A stretch of DNA of 64,000 nucleotides from Pseudanabaena sp. Salubria-1 (lineage in GTDB: Bacteria > Cyanobacteriota > Cyanobacteriia > Pseudanabaenales > Pseudanabaenaceae), in NCBI GenBank assembly GCA_023336205.1, contig JALQCR010000003.1:204922-268921 (forward strand). The letters are read 5' to 3'. This document shows, piece after piece, positions 8,238 to 16,291 of the stretch. Every line of letters begins with the position of its first letter. Positions within the stretch are counted from its first letter, which is position 1. Under the pieces are notes generated by a model that did not search any database, had not been told where the DNA came from, and saw only the letters and a list, made by a program, of their open reading frames with translations. The translations under genes were made by a program, and so were the position numbers.

Positions 8238-8374
8238 GGTTGCTCTTGTTGAGCTAATTGCAAACCTTCTACATCATTGCTCGGAGCTATCACATAAAAA
8301 TTGTTTAAAGACAATAAATCTTTAATGTTAGATAAAATGATCAAGTCATTTTCAAGAACTAAAATTCGCTTCAT
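8238..8374 (-). pseudogene. Response-regulator N-terminus truncated by IS1
   Basis: Reading minus from ATG at 8374 gives MKRILVLENDLIILSNIKDL and ends QLAQQEQP, where the IS1 terminal repeat begins. That is the first beta strand, the acidic pocket position and helix 1 to strand 2 of a receiver domain. The stretch with the phosphorylated aspartate should come next, but the sequence on the far side of the IS1 does not continue it. The gene is a 45-codon remnant. Confidence 0.72.
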
Positions 8375-8442
8375 GACTATCAGTTTTAAATTTGGTGATT
8401 TAGATTCAGATCATATTCTTGAAAATTGATATTGGAGATAGA

Positions 8443-8643
8443 TTAATACAATCGCACCAAATATCTAATTAAATCAAATCCAAAAAGACTATTGACTGTT
8501 AAATTTGCAACTACAATCGTAAATACACAGAGAGAAAAATTCGTTATAACAACCAATATAGACATCAATATGATATCTATAAGTCTGGCAAATAGATTGG
8601 CAAACTTATTGGTATTAATATTTTTAAAAAAAGGTGACTTCAT
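8443..8643 (-). CDS. Small putative membrane protein
   Basis: The reading frame from the ATG at 8643 encodes about 66 residues (MKSPFFKNINTNKFANLFAR...) with one long hydrophobic segment, LIDIILMSILVVITNFSLCV, then a second weaker one. I recognise no family. An upstream in-frame start at 8730 would add a hydrophobic N-terminus. AT-rich DNA favours such frames by chance, so this call is weak. Confidence 0.3.
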   Translation of the reverse strand: MKSPFFKNINTNKFANLFARLIDIILMSILVVITNFSLCVFTIVVANLTVNSLFGFDLIRYLVRLY

Positions 8644-8792
8644 TATTCTAGTCCTATCTTTTTTGACTAATATTACAAACCAGTAATGAAAAAAAATCAA
8701 ATTAATCCCTAATCTATATTCAGAAAGCATTAAAATTAAATCCTCTTAGTAAACTATATTTTGTTTATATGTAGACCGATAGCAAGTTCGAT

Positions 8793-8844
8793 CTAATGAA
8801 CTACTAAACAAGGTAGTTAAATACCTTGTTTAGTAGTTCATTAG
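8793..8844. repeat. Long palindrome (23-bp arms)
   Basis: The arms begin CTAATGAACTACTAAACAAG and pair perfectly around a short AT-rich loop. It is followed 30 bases later by a second, GC-cored palindrome. No U-tract follows directly. Confidence 0.75.
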
Positions 8845-8873
8845 CATAAGGAATAAAAATTAATTAACTTGTG

Positions 8874-8936
8874 TAATTAAAACCAAAATTTGTTGAGGTG
8901 GGCTTCGCCCACCTCAACAAATTTTGGTTTTAATTA
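8874..8936. repeat. GC-cored perfect palindrome (30-bp arms)
   Basis: The left arm runs through AAACCAAAATTTG to GAGGTGGGC, the loop is TTC, and the right arm mirrors it exactly. It lies 28 bases beyond the stop of the SPOR-like gene read on the minus strand and could end its transcript. It belongs to the group of palindromes with an AAACC(C)AA outer stem and a GC-rich core found throughout the window. Confidence 0.8.
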
Positions 8937-8963
8937 ATTTTCATTCCTAAGGAATAAATAGAA

Positions 8964-9860
8964 TTAATTTGAAACAAGAATTACTCCTAGAAATTTTGTG
9001 CTAAGGCGATCTCGTTCACGAATGGCATTCCCTATATCTTTATAGGAACGAATCTGAAGATAGGTGCGACCTCTAACTATTTTTGGAAAAGCATCAGAAG
9101 TAATATAGCTAGCTTGTTTTAGATTTTGATTGTTATCCATTGGAATAAGCAGTTGATAAACTTTTTGTGCTTTTGCAGAAGTCTGAGAAATTGAGGAATT
9201 AGACAAGACTTTATTAGTATTTGCTGGTTTATTAACTGGATCAGAATCTGAAATCCAGATAGCACCTACTGATTGAGCAGCAAATCCTTGACTGCGTAAA
9301 TTATTAGCAAGAATATTTGCAGTCTGTTGACTAGATAGTGGTGCAGATAAAATCACAGGACGATTATTGAAGGTTGCCAAAAAAGATGGCTTCCCAGTCA
9401 GCATCCTCACTTGTTGAATTGCTAAGTCTGCATTGAGAGGTACTTCTATCAGTAAAGCAGCAGCTCGAAAATGTTGAGCGCTATTATTGTTTTTATCTGT
9501 GAAAGAATGTACAACCGCATCTAGACCCATGTTGCGGATTTGTCCAGCGCGATAAATAGATGTATTTACATTCTTAAAACTACCTAGAAATGTCATTGAC
9601 GCTGTGAAATAGCGACATGGTAAAACTGAAACCGCCAAAAATTCTGGCAATTGTGGTAATTGATTAACAGGTTTATCTATGATGACTGCATAGTTTCCGT
9701 TAGCTAGTTGCTGACAGGTTTGAGTAGGGAATATGTCATTAGCGATCGCCTGAGCCTGAGAAGGCGATCGCATATTCATGAAAACAAGACTAAAGATAAA
9801 TAAGCATTTAAATTTCAACGTAATCACGCCATAAATCTGTCTAGGACTTAACAGTCTCAT
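8964..9860 (-). CDS. Secreted SPOR-like protein
   Basis: I prefer the ATG at 9860, which places a hydrophobic signal segment (FKCLFIFSLVFMNM, ending PSQAQA) near the N-terminus. The 298-residue product shows two regions like SPOR (septal peptidoglycan-binding) repeats: LGSFKNVNTSIYRAGQIRNM with GLDAVVHSF, and at the C-terminus YLQIRSYKDIGNAIRERDRL followed by GVILVSN. A middle segment has a similar pattern (ANILANNLRSQGFAAQSVG). It is probably periplasmic and may bind cell wall. Longer in-frame starts up to 9986 exist but would bury the signal peptide. Confidence 0.58.
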   Translation of the reverse strand: MRLLSPRQIYGVITLKFKCLFIFSLVFMNMRSPSQAQAIANDIFPTQTCQQLANGNYAVIIDKPVNQLPQLPEFLAVSVLPCRYFTASMTFLGSFKNVNTSIYRAGQIRNMGLDAVVHSFTDKNNNSAQHFRAAALLIEVPLNADLAIQQVRMLTGKPSFLATFNNRPVILSAPLSSQQTANILANNLRSQGFAAQSVGAIWISDSDPVNKPANTNKVLSNSSISQTSAKAQKVYQLLIPMDNNQNLKQASYITSDAFPKIVRGRTYLQIRSYKDIGNAIRERDRLSTKFLGVILVSN

Positions 9861-9986
9861 ATTGATTAACCTGTAGTATCTAATTGTTTCGGAATCAAGT
9901 CTGGAATGCAACATATGAGTAATCTTCTGAAGGATTGGTCGTATGTCTACTCCAGTACTGATGAATTTGAACATATTCATCAGCAA

Positions 9987-10461
9987 TAATATTTAGTCCT
10001 GAAAATGGCGTTGTCATTTTTAGGACTGGCATAAGAAAAGTTTACTTAACGGAAGTAGCGTTACATATAAAACTCTAATATGAATATCAGATCCATAGCT
10101 TTGTGTTTGACAAGCAAGACTCTAAAGAGATAAATCAATATAATCTTGTATACTTACAAGCTTTGAGTAATGCTAAAGACTCAGTAGTGATATGTGTTCT
10201 GACAAAAAATTAGAACAAGAAGAATCACATACAATCATTCAAGATAATTCCAGCCATGCTGACGAATGAATGGAATTTACTTATTAATGTATTTCGTCTT
10301 TTCTTTAGTTGAACTTCTGCTTGGAAGTTTAAATCCTAAAAAACTAGCTAATAACTAGTTTTTTAGGACATTCTAAGCTCTTTATCCCTATTCCCTTCCG
10401 CTAATTTATAATATATCACACAATATCATACAAATTTATTTGTCTATATATTCTATATATT
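9987..10461. other. Intergenic stretch, no gene seen
   Basis: AT-rich DNA with no convincing reading frame. A small hairpin around 10004-10027 (GTCCTGAAAATGGC...GTCATTTTTAGGAC) lies upstream of the SPOR-like gene. Nothing else is recognisable. Confidence 0.5.
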
Positions 10462-10859
10462 TAGGGCAACCGCATAAGTTCATGAATGAATAATCAAGAT
10501 TAAGGTGAGACCATGTTTAAGGAGTTAACTGATGTTACGTGGAAGTCCTAAGCCCCTCACCTTTAGCCCCTCTCCCAAAGGGCGCTACCGTCTACACACG
10601 AGTCTAACTGCCTATGTTTCTATCGACCTAAGCCCCCCCCCAGCCGACAATTCTGAAGGAACAAAAATTTTTATTTTCTTGTTCCTTCAGAATTGTCGGC
10701 TGGGGGGAAGGGCAATCTTCATTCCACGTAACATCTGTTACTAAAAACTGGAAACCTAAATAGAGTTTGGATGAAACTACAGATTTAGGACTTTCAGTCC
10801 TAGTCGAATCTATGCACTTCCAGTGCATAGTGGTTCATTTATAATGTGCGATTGCCCTA
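10462..10859. repeat. Non-autonomous ISAs1-derived element (decayed)
   Basis: The left end TAGGGCAACCGCATAAGTTC and the right end, inverted TAGGGCAATCGCACATTATA, match the terminal repeat of the complete ISAs1 element at 34921-36198 (TAGGGCAACCGCACACGTTC) with a few changes. There is no transposase inside. Instead the interior holds another inverted-repeat element (10526-10740). It looks like an old internal-deletion derivative. Confidence 0.65.
10526..10740. repeat. MITE-like element with TAACTGATGTTACGTGGAA ends
   Basis: The ends are TAACTGATGTTACGTGGAA and its near-perfect complement. The centre is a long palindrome (AGCCGACAATTCTGAAGGAA and its mirror). A shorter 102-bp relative with the same ends lies at 16156-16257. 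It is nested in the ISAs1 derivative around it. The 70-codon reading frames on either strand are by-products of the palindrome. Confidence 0.65.
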
Positions 10860-11401
10860 TATTGAAACAAGCTAATTAGTTGCTGTTTTGAGAATTCATG
10901 TTATACTTTTAAAATCTTATGTCATAGTAAATATAGGAACAACGGGAGGAATTGGAGAATAAGAATTTAAAAGATAGTAATCTCAATTGCTTGCGAAATT
11001 TATGCGGTTTTATTGCAAATAGAGATAATTTCCTTGTTTTTAATTCTTTTTAGAAACCAAATAAGTTATTAATTTCCTGTTTGTCAGTATTTCAAGAATT
11101 TTCCTTACGGAAACACGGGTGGGAACAAAGAAAAGCAAGACCATTGTTTAGGTCGATTGCTGTCTATTTTCGAGCATGAATTCTTTCTAGAATCCTGCTA
11201 TCTAAAACATAATATACATTCCAAGTTTTTGTAAAATAAACTCTTGGAATGTTTTGTTGTACAGCTAACGGGTGGGTAAAGGGTTTTTGCATACTTATTT
11301 TTTAAGTTGTGCTTTAGCTCGGAATCTATACGTTCAAAAAAACTCCAAAAGAACTGAACATTACACATGTTCAGTTCGTATCTTTTTATGAAAAAATAGA
11401 A
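10860..11401. other. Intergenic stretch, no gene seen
   Basis: AT-rich DNA. One hairpin, ATTCCAAGTTTTTG paired with AAACTCTTGGAAT near 11219-11252, could be a terminator. I see no gene. Confidence 0.45.
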
Positions 11402-11602
11402 ATGCTGCTTAAAAAGACATCTTTTTGCTATCTAATAGCTACTTGTATTCTGGATTCTACCAGTGATATCTCTGCTCAAAATGTTATTCCATAGACTGTT
11501 AGTAATCTCAATACTAATGTTACCCAAATTGGCAATCAATATAACAGCAGTGATGGAACTCAAGCAGGCGCAAACTTATTTTATAGTTTGCGGAAGTTGT
11601 AG
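11402..11602 (+). pseudogene. Haemagglutination-domain (two-partner secretion) N-terminus, dead
   Basis: From ATG 11402 the frame reads a signal-like start, then SDISAQNVIP, a stop, TVSNLNTNVTQIGNQYNSSD, GTQAGANLFYSLRKL and another stop. The pattern xPxxxxNTxVTQxGxxxxxxGGTQAGxNLFHSF is the hallmark of the filamentous-haemagglutinin N-terminal domain of cyanobacterial secreted proteins. Stops after 31 and 66 codons and loss of everything downstream show it is a remnant. The 140 bases after it encode an unrelated open stretch that I cannot assign. Confidence 0.68.
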
Positions 11603-11831
11603 CATTGGGCATATTCGCTGTCGTGGTCTCTCAAAATCGGAGGGTTTCTTTAATGCATCAGAGCGTACATCATCACTTACTGAGCTATTTCGCGATAATT
11701 GGTACTATCCAAGCGATATGGCTAGCTTTGATAGTGATGGTTAGATTCGTTTAAAGGGAAGAGAATCTGAAGATTGTTAAATTAATAACCTGTGACTAAC
11801 ATCGGCAACCTGAGTTGCTAGGGCAAAATCT

Positions 11832-12998
11832 ATGGCTGAATTTTCAAAACGCAAAATCGCGATTGTAGGTGGTGGGATCTTTGGAGCTGCGATCGCTTAT
11901 GTACTTACTCGGGATGGGTTTGATGTCACACTATTTGAAGCGCTTTCGATTGGAGCACATGCATCCAGCAAAAATGCAGGCAATTTAAATCCACTCCATG
12001 GAACACCCTCAGCCTTACTCCCATTTGCATTAGAATCATTTCGCTTGCATCAAGCGATCGCCATAGGATTAGCAGAGCTAAAAAGTGCCCATTATAATTT
12101 GCTTCCTTCACATCGCATTCTACTAGAATTAGATAACTCTAAAAGGAAATCATTAAAAAAATCTACTGATTTATTTACAAATACTGAGGGCTTTTCTGCT
12201 GAAGAATTAGATGTTGAAGCCCTTCATCAAATAGAGCCTCGTTTGAGCCAAAATGTTCGTTTTGGTATTCTCACTAAGGGAAGTCTTGCTGTAGATAGCT
12301 ATCTACTTACGATGTCTTTAGCTCAGGGAGCCGAACGTCTTGGAGCTAAATATGTTTATGACTCAGTTTTAGGGGTCACCAAGAAGGGCGATCTCATTAC
12401 AGGGGTCAAAACTTATCAGGAAAGATTCGCCTGTGACGAGATCATCTTCGCAACTGGCCCATGGTTAGGTGAGACTCAAGCTTGTCTTGATATTGATATT
12501 GATATAGAACCAGTAAAAGGGGAGCTTTTGCTCATGCAATTATCTGGGAAACCATTGGAATATGACTTTACTTGGGGATCAAGTTGTCTTTACAAAAGAC
12601 GCAAAAACCAAGTATGGGTAGGGGGGATTTTTGAACGCAGTAGTTTTGACATGTCTCCTTCGCTCAAAAATAGAGAATCTATGCTTAATCAGGCAGCACA
12701 GATTATTCCCGAAATTAGAGAGGCGAGACTACTGGAACATGTCGTTGGGTTACGTCCCATGACGAGCTCAGGATTACCGCTCGTGGGTCGTGTACATAAA
12801 TGGCAAAATGCCTATCTTGCCAATGGTGGAGGCAGCAAAGGCGTATTACTGAGCGTGGGAATTGCTCAAGTAATTCGGGATTTGCTGATGGAGGGAAAAA
12901 CAAATTTATCTGTTGAATCTTTTTTGCTAGGTCAAGAAGGAAGAATGGCGCTTAGCTCCGATCATCATTACGCTAACAGCTCACTATTTTTAATTTAA
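11832..12998 (+). CDS. FAD-dependent amine/amino-acid oxidase (DAO family)
   Basis: The 388-residue protein begins with a classical FAD-binding fold (RKIAIVGGGIFGAAIAYVLT, then FEA about 25 residues on). It has the DAO-family features IIFATGPWLGE, IEPVKGELLLMQ, and, near the C-terminus, VVGLRPMTSSGLPLVG followed by NGGGSKGVLLSVGIAQVI. Relatives include glycine oxidase, D-amino-acid dehydrogenase and sarcosine oxidase. The substrate cannot be read from sequence. It is 19 bases upstream of a threonine-synthase-like gene in the same direction, so the two probably form an operon and may act on related amino acids. Confidence 0.8.
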   Translation: MAEFSKRKIAIVGGGIFGAAIAYVLTRDGFDVTLFEALSIGAHASSKNAGNLNPLHGTPSALLPFALESFRLHQAIAIGLAELKSAHYNLLPSHRILLELDNSKRKSLKKSTDLFTNTEGFSAEELDVEALHQIEPRLSQNVRFGILTKGSLAVDSYLLTMSLAQGAERLGAKYVYDSVLGVTKKGDLITGVKTYQERFACDEIIFATGPWLGETQACLDIDIDIEPVKGELLLMQLSGKPLEYDFTWGSSCLYKRRKNQVWVGGIFERSSFDMSPSLKNRESMLNQAAQIIPEIREARLLEHVVGLRPMTSSGLPLVGRVHKWQNAYLANGGGSKGVLLSVGIAQVIRDLLMEGKTNLSVESFLLGQEGRMALSSDHHYANSSLFLI

Positions 12999-13217
12999 CT
13001 ATTTTACAGAGATACAAATGAAACACCTGTGCATTAGTTGCAAAAATGAGATTACTACAGGATTCCATCCATTTTGTGATTGTGGCGGCATGATCGATGT
13101 CAAATATCCTCTAGAAAAAGTACATCTACACGATTCGCCTAATCCTTTTATTCGTTTTGCTGAGCTACTCCCGATTGAAAGTTTCCACGATCGCTTACCT
13201 GTTGCTAGGTATACTCC

Positions 13218-14518
13218 CTTAGTGGTGCAGAAAAGCCTTAAAAGCGTTGACGCACATAGAATCTCATAATGAGACAGGAGATAGGGAAGGGGCAAAACAT
13301 GAGATACTCAAGTTCCTCAACAAAAGTTCTCATGCAAATACCCCACCTCTATCTTCAACTACAACAACAAATGCGTCAATGGATTAAGCCAAAAGACAAA
13401 CGACATCTGCAAGGATTTGCTGAGGCAGTAGCCGCAATATTACAATCAGGAAGTGCAAGTCTGAGTCATTGGTTGCCCTATTTGAGCCATCGGGACTGCA
13501 AAGCAAGGAGCCAAATGGAAAGACTAAACTACTTTGTGCATAATCCGCACATCAGCGCTGAAACATTCTATAACCCATTGCTGAAGCACTTTCTGCAAGC
13601 ATTTGCAGGAGCATCGTTAGAACTGGTTCTAGATACGAGTATGCTGTGGGATAAATTTTGTTTAATAGAAGTATGCTTGATTTGGGGAGGACGGTCGATT
13701 GGCTTGGCGCAAGTAGTGCTGGAACATCGCAGTGCCACAGTTGGCTTTGAGGATTATCGTCCAGTATTAGAACAAGTACTCACCCTATTGCCACCGCAAA
13801 GCACGGTGACCTTACTTGCCGACCGAGGTTTTGAACATGGGGAATTAATCCGTTGGTTAAACCGAAATCAATGGTCTTGGGCAATTCGAGCAAAGACCGA
13901 TCTGCAAGTGACTCTAGCCAAAGGTTCAACCAAGAGTGTGGAACAACTGATACCACCCTCAGAGCAAGCTTATCTATTCCCTAATGTTACGGTGCTGGGT
14001 GATATTAATTGTCACTTAGCTACGGCAAATCTAGCAATGGCTAACGGTTCATGGGCTGTCCTTACTGCTATTTCCCCATCATTACAGACCTTTGCTCTTT
14101 ATGGCAGACGTTTCGGTGGGATTGAACCTCATTTTAAGGATTACAAGTCTGCGGCTTTTGATATTGTTAGCTCTCATCTCCGCGATGCTCAGGCTCTCAC
14201 TTGTTTATTTATGCTTCTTGCCACAGCTTCCTTGATTGCTTTGATTCTCGGTATCATGTTGGTGCGTTTGGGGCAAAGGGCTTGGATTGATTGGCATGAC
14301 CACAGAGGCTTGAGTTTTCTGCAACTCGGTCTCCGTCATCTTCACAGTCTTCTTTACCAACAGAAACCACTTCCTCAATTAGAGGCTTTTCCTAAAAGTA
14401 ACCCTCCTCCTGCCTGTGCTTCTATTGCCAAACGAGAAATGTTAGATTTTCGTATTGAATTTTCTCGTGTTACCACTGTCTCAGGATGAGACTCGCCTAA
14501 GTTTTCTGCACCACTAAG
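13218..14518 (+). mobile_element. IS4-family element, copy A (divergent)
   Basis: The element is 1301 bp with inverted ends CTTAGTGGTGCAGAAAA. It is bounded by the perfect 10-bp duplication GGTATACTCC (13208-13217 and 14519-14528). It interrupts the threonine-synthase-like gene. Its transposase differs at many positions from copies B, C and D, so it came from another lineage or is older. Confidence 0.95.
13299..14489 (+). CDS. IS4-family transposase (copy A)
   Basis: The ATG at 13299 gives a 396-residue protein, the same length as the other copies. DDE residues fall in LVLDTSMLWDKF, TLLADRGFEHGELI and FGGIEPHFKDYKS. The last matches the YREK-type signature of IS4 transposases. No interruption is seen, so it may be functional. 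Confidence 0.93.
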   Translation: MRYSSSSTKVLMQIPHLYLQLQQQMRQWIKPKDKRHLQGFAEAVAAILQSGSASLSHWLPYLSHRDCKARSQMERLNYFVHNPHISAETFYNPLLKHFLQAFAGASLELVLDTSMLWDKFCLIEVCLIWGGRSIGLAQVVLEHRSATVGFEDYRPVLEQVLTLLPPQSTVTLLADRGFEHGELIRWLNRNQWSWAIRAKTDLQVTLAKGSTKSVEQLIPPSEQAYLFPNVTVLGDINCHLATANLAMANGSWAVLTAISPSLQTFALYGRRFGGIEPHFKDYKSAAFDIVSSHLRDAQALTCLFMLLATASLIALILGIMLVRLGQRAWIDWHDHRGLSFLQLGLRHLHSLLYQQKPLPQLEAFPKSNPPPACASIAKREMLDFRIEFSRVTTVSG

Positions 14519-15681
14519 GGTATACTCCTGTAATTCATGCCACCAGCCTTGGAAAAAAGCTGGGGATGCCTTCACTTTATTTGAAGAATGAGACGGTATT
14601 ACCCACCAGATCTACGAAGGATCGAATGGCGGCAGTATCACTTGCCTATCTTTATGAGCGAGGAGTGCGTTCGTTCTGTATATCTTCTACTGGCAATAGC
14701 TCGACTGCATACGCCTATGAGATTCAAGCATATCCCGAAATGCATCTTTATTTATTTACTGCCGAAAATTTTGTATCCCGCGTTCAACATGCAGACCATT
14801 CGCAAGTAACTCATTTTGGGTTGCGTGATGCTAGTTTCGTTGAAGCTTTTGCATATGCTGGGGTTTTCGCTCGCGAAAACAGATTAGTTGCCGAACGAGG
14901 ATTTTTTAATATCGGTCGCCGCGAGGGGCTAAAAATGGCTTTTCTAGAGGCGAGCGAGCAAATCCCTGAGACTATAGATTGGTATGTACAAGCAGTATCG
15001 AGTGGGATGGGAGTGTATGGTAACTATAAAGCTGCTAAAGAACTTTATCAACTTAAACGGATCAAACACCTACCCAAGCTATTATGTGTGCAACAAGATA
15101 CCTGTGCGCCAATGGTTCGCGCCTTTGCTAATAATAGCGAGACGATTACATCAGAATATGTCGTAAAAAAGCCCAAGGGGATTGCTTCATCAATTTTACG
15201 AGGAGATCCTACGAGAGCTTATCCTCATATCAGACGCATTATGATGGAAAGTAATGGTGCTTTCGTTGCTGTGAGTGAAGCTGAAATTCGGGAAGCACGT
15301 CAAGCAGTAGAGGAGTATGAAGGTATTTCTCCATGTTTTTCTGCTTCATCTGCGATCGCAGGAATTATAAAAATGTCTCGCAATGACAATTTCCCTAAAA
15401 ATGATGTAGTGATGATCAATGTGACTGGAGGCGATCGCGCTACGGCAGAATATCCATCAAATATCAAATGGTTAAATAATACAACTAATGGATGGATGCC
15501 AGAGGTTAGATACCAGAGATTACGGAGTCCAGCAAGGTCTATCGGTAATTTTTTTGCTGTGGAACTATTTGAGTTTATGAACGAAAATCAAGATTTCATG
15601 TTGGATTATTGGTGATCTTAGTGCTATTCTATTTTTAATTCTTCCTTAATAAGTATTAAGAACAAAGAGAAGAGATGATAA

Positions 15682-16121
15682 TTAAGAAATCATTTAAGAA
15701 TTGTTTAGATCCCCCCAGCCCACCTTTTTAAGGCTACGGTGTACACACAAGTCATAAAACCTAGTTAAGTCAACAATTAATCGCCCCCTAACCCCCAATT
15801 CTGGGGGGACAAGAAAATAAAATTCTTTCAAAGTCCCCCAGAATTGGGGGATTTAGGGGGCTTAGATAAATCGAAACGTAGGCAGTTGACTTGTGTGAAC
15901 ACGGTAGCTTTTTAAGGGGGGATCTAAACCCTCAAACGTAGATAGAGATACTTGTGTGGACATGGTAGCCTTTGCAAGGGGGAATTAAAGTGGGTAAGTC
16001 CGAATGTACAAGGTAGCTTTTTAATGGTGCAGAATTTAAATCTTCCCTATTTTTGAGGGAGATTGAGGGGAATCTCTTAGGACTTTTGACCGCAGAAATT
16101 AATTCTTAGATGGTTTCTTAT
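15682..16121. repeat. Large foldback repeat, 440 bp, copy 1
   Basis: The outer ends are TTAAGAAATCATTTAAGAAT and the inverted AATTCTTAGATGGTTTCTTA. Inside are nested palindromes, including CCCCCAATTCTGGGGGGA paired with TCCCCCAGAATTGGGGG, and copies of the phrase GTGTACACA. A relative with the same ends and inner palindrome is at 20245-20706. The two flank the big hybrid kinase region. There is no gene. Confidence 0.65.
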
Positions 16122-16155
16122 AGTGAGCTGTTCTGCGTAAGTCCTAATACTTAAA

Positions 16156-16257
16156 TAACTGATGTTACATGGAAGGAATTCCTGCGATCTTCAAGGTTGC
16201 GGGCTGTCACGCGAGGAGTAGGAGATTCATCATCTGCATTCTACGTAACATCAGTTA
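16156..16257. repeat. MITE-like element, 102 bp
   Basis: The ends are TAACTGATGTTACATGGAAG and its inverted partner ending CATCAGTTA. It shares these ends with the element at 10526-10740 but has a different interior. It lies 34 bases before the hybrid kinase start and could affect its promoter. Confidence 0.65.
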
Positions 16258-16291
16258 AATAACTTTATTTGCCAATTATGTAGGTATAACG

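Larger units (their letters stand above)
13018..15615 (+). pseudogene. Threonine-synthase-like PLP enzyme, split by IS4
   Basis: The N-terminal part (13018-13217) has a Cys-rich zinc-ribbon (CISCKNEITTGFHPFCDCGG) as in some threonine synthases, and breaks off at VARYTP. After the IS4 element and one 10-bp duplication are removed, the frame continues at 14529 with VIHATSLGKK, then LPTRSTKDRMA, where the lysine is the likely PLP Schiff-base residue, and TGNSSTAYAYEIQAYP. The rebuilt protein would be 428 residues, normal for threonine synthase (phosphohomoserine to threonine). The PTRSTKDR motif differs from the usual PTGSFKDR, so this may be a paralogue with another substrate. From ATG 14566 only a 349-residue fragment, which retains the lysine, can be made. 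Confidence 0.8.

Noticed and set aside
8492..8686. 64-codon plus-strand frame
   Set aside because: It is antisense to the small membrane ORF in very AT-rich DNA, without a start signal or family resemblance.
10532..10828. Reading frames of 66-70 codons on both strands
   Set aside because: They read through a palindrome inside a MITE-like element; the two strands mirror each other and neither has a ribosome site.
11463..11744. 93-codon plus-strand frame
   Set aside because: Its first half is an out-of-frame reading of the haemagglutinin remnant; the second half resembles nothing I know and has no start of its own.
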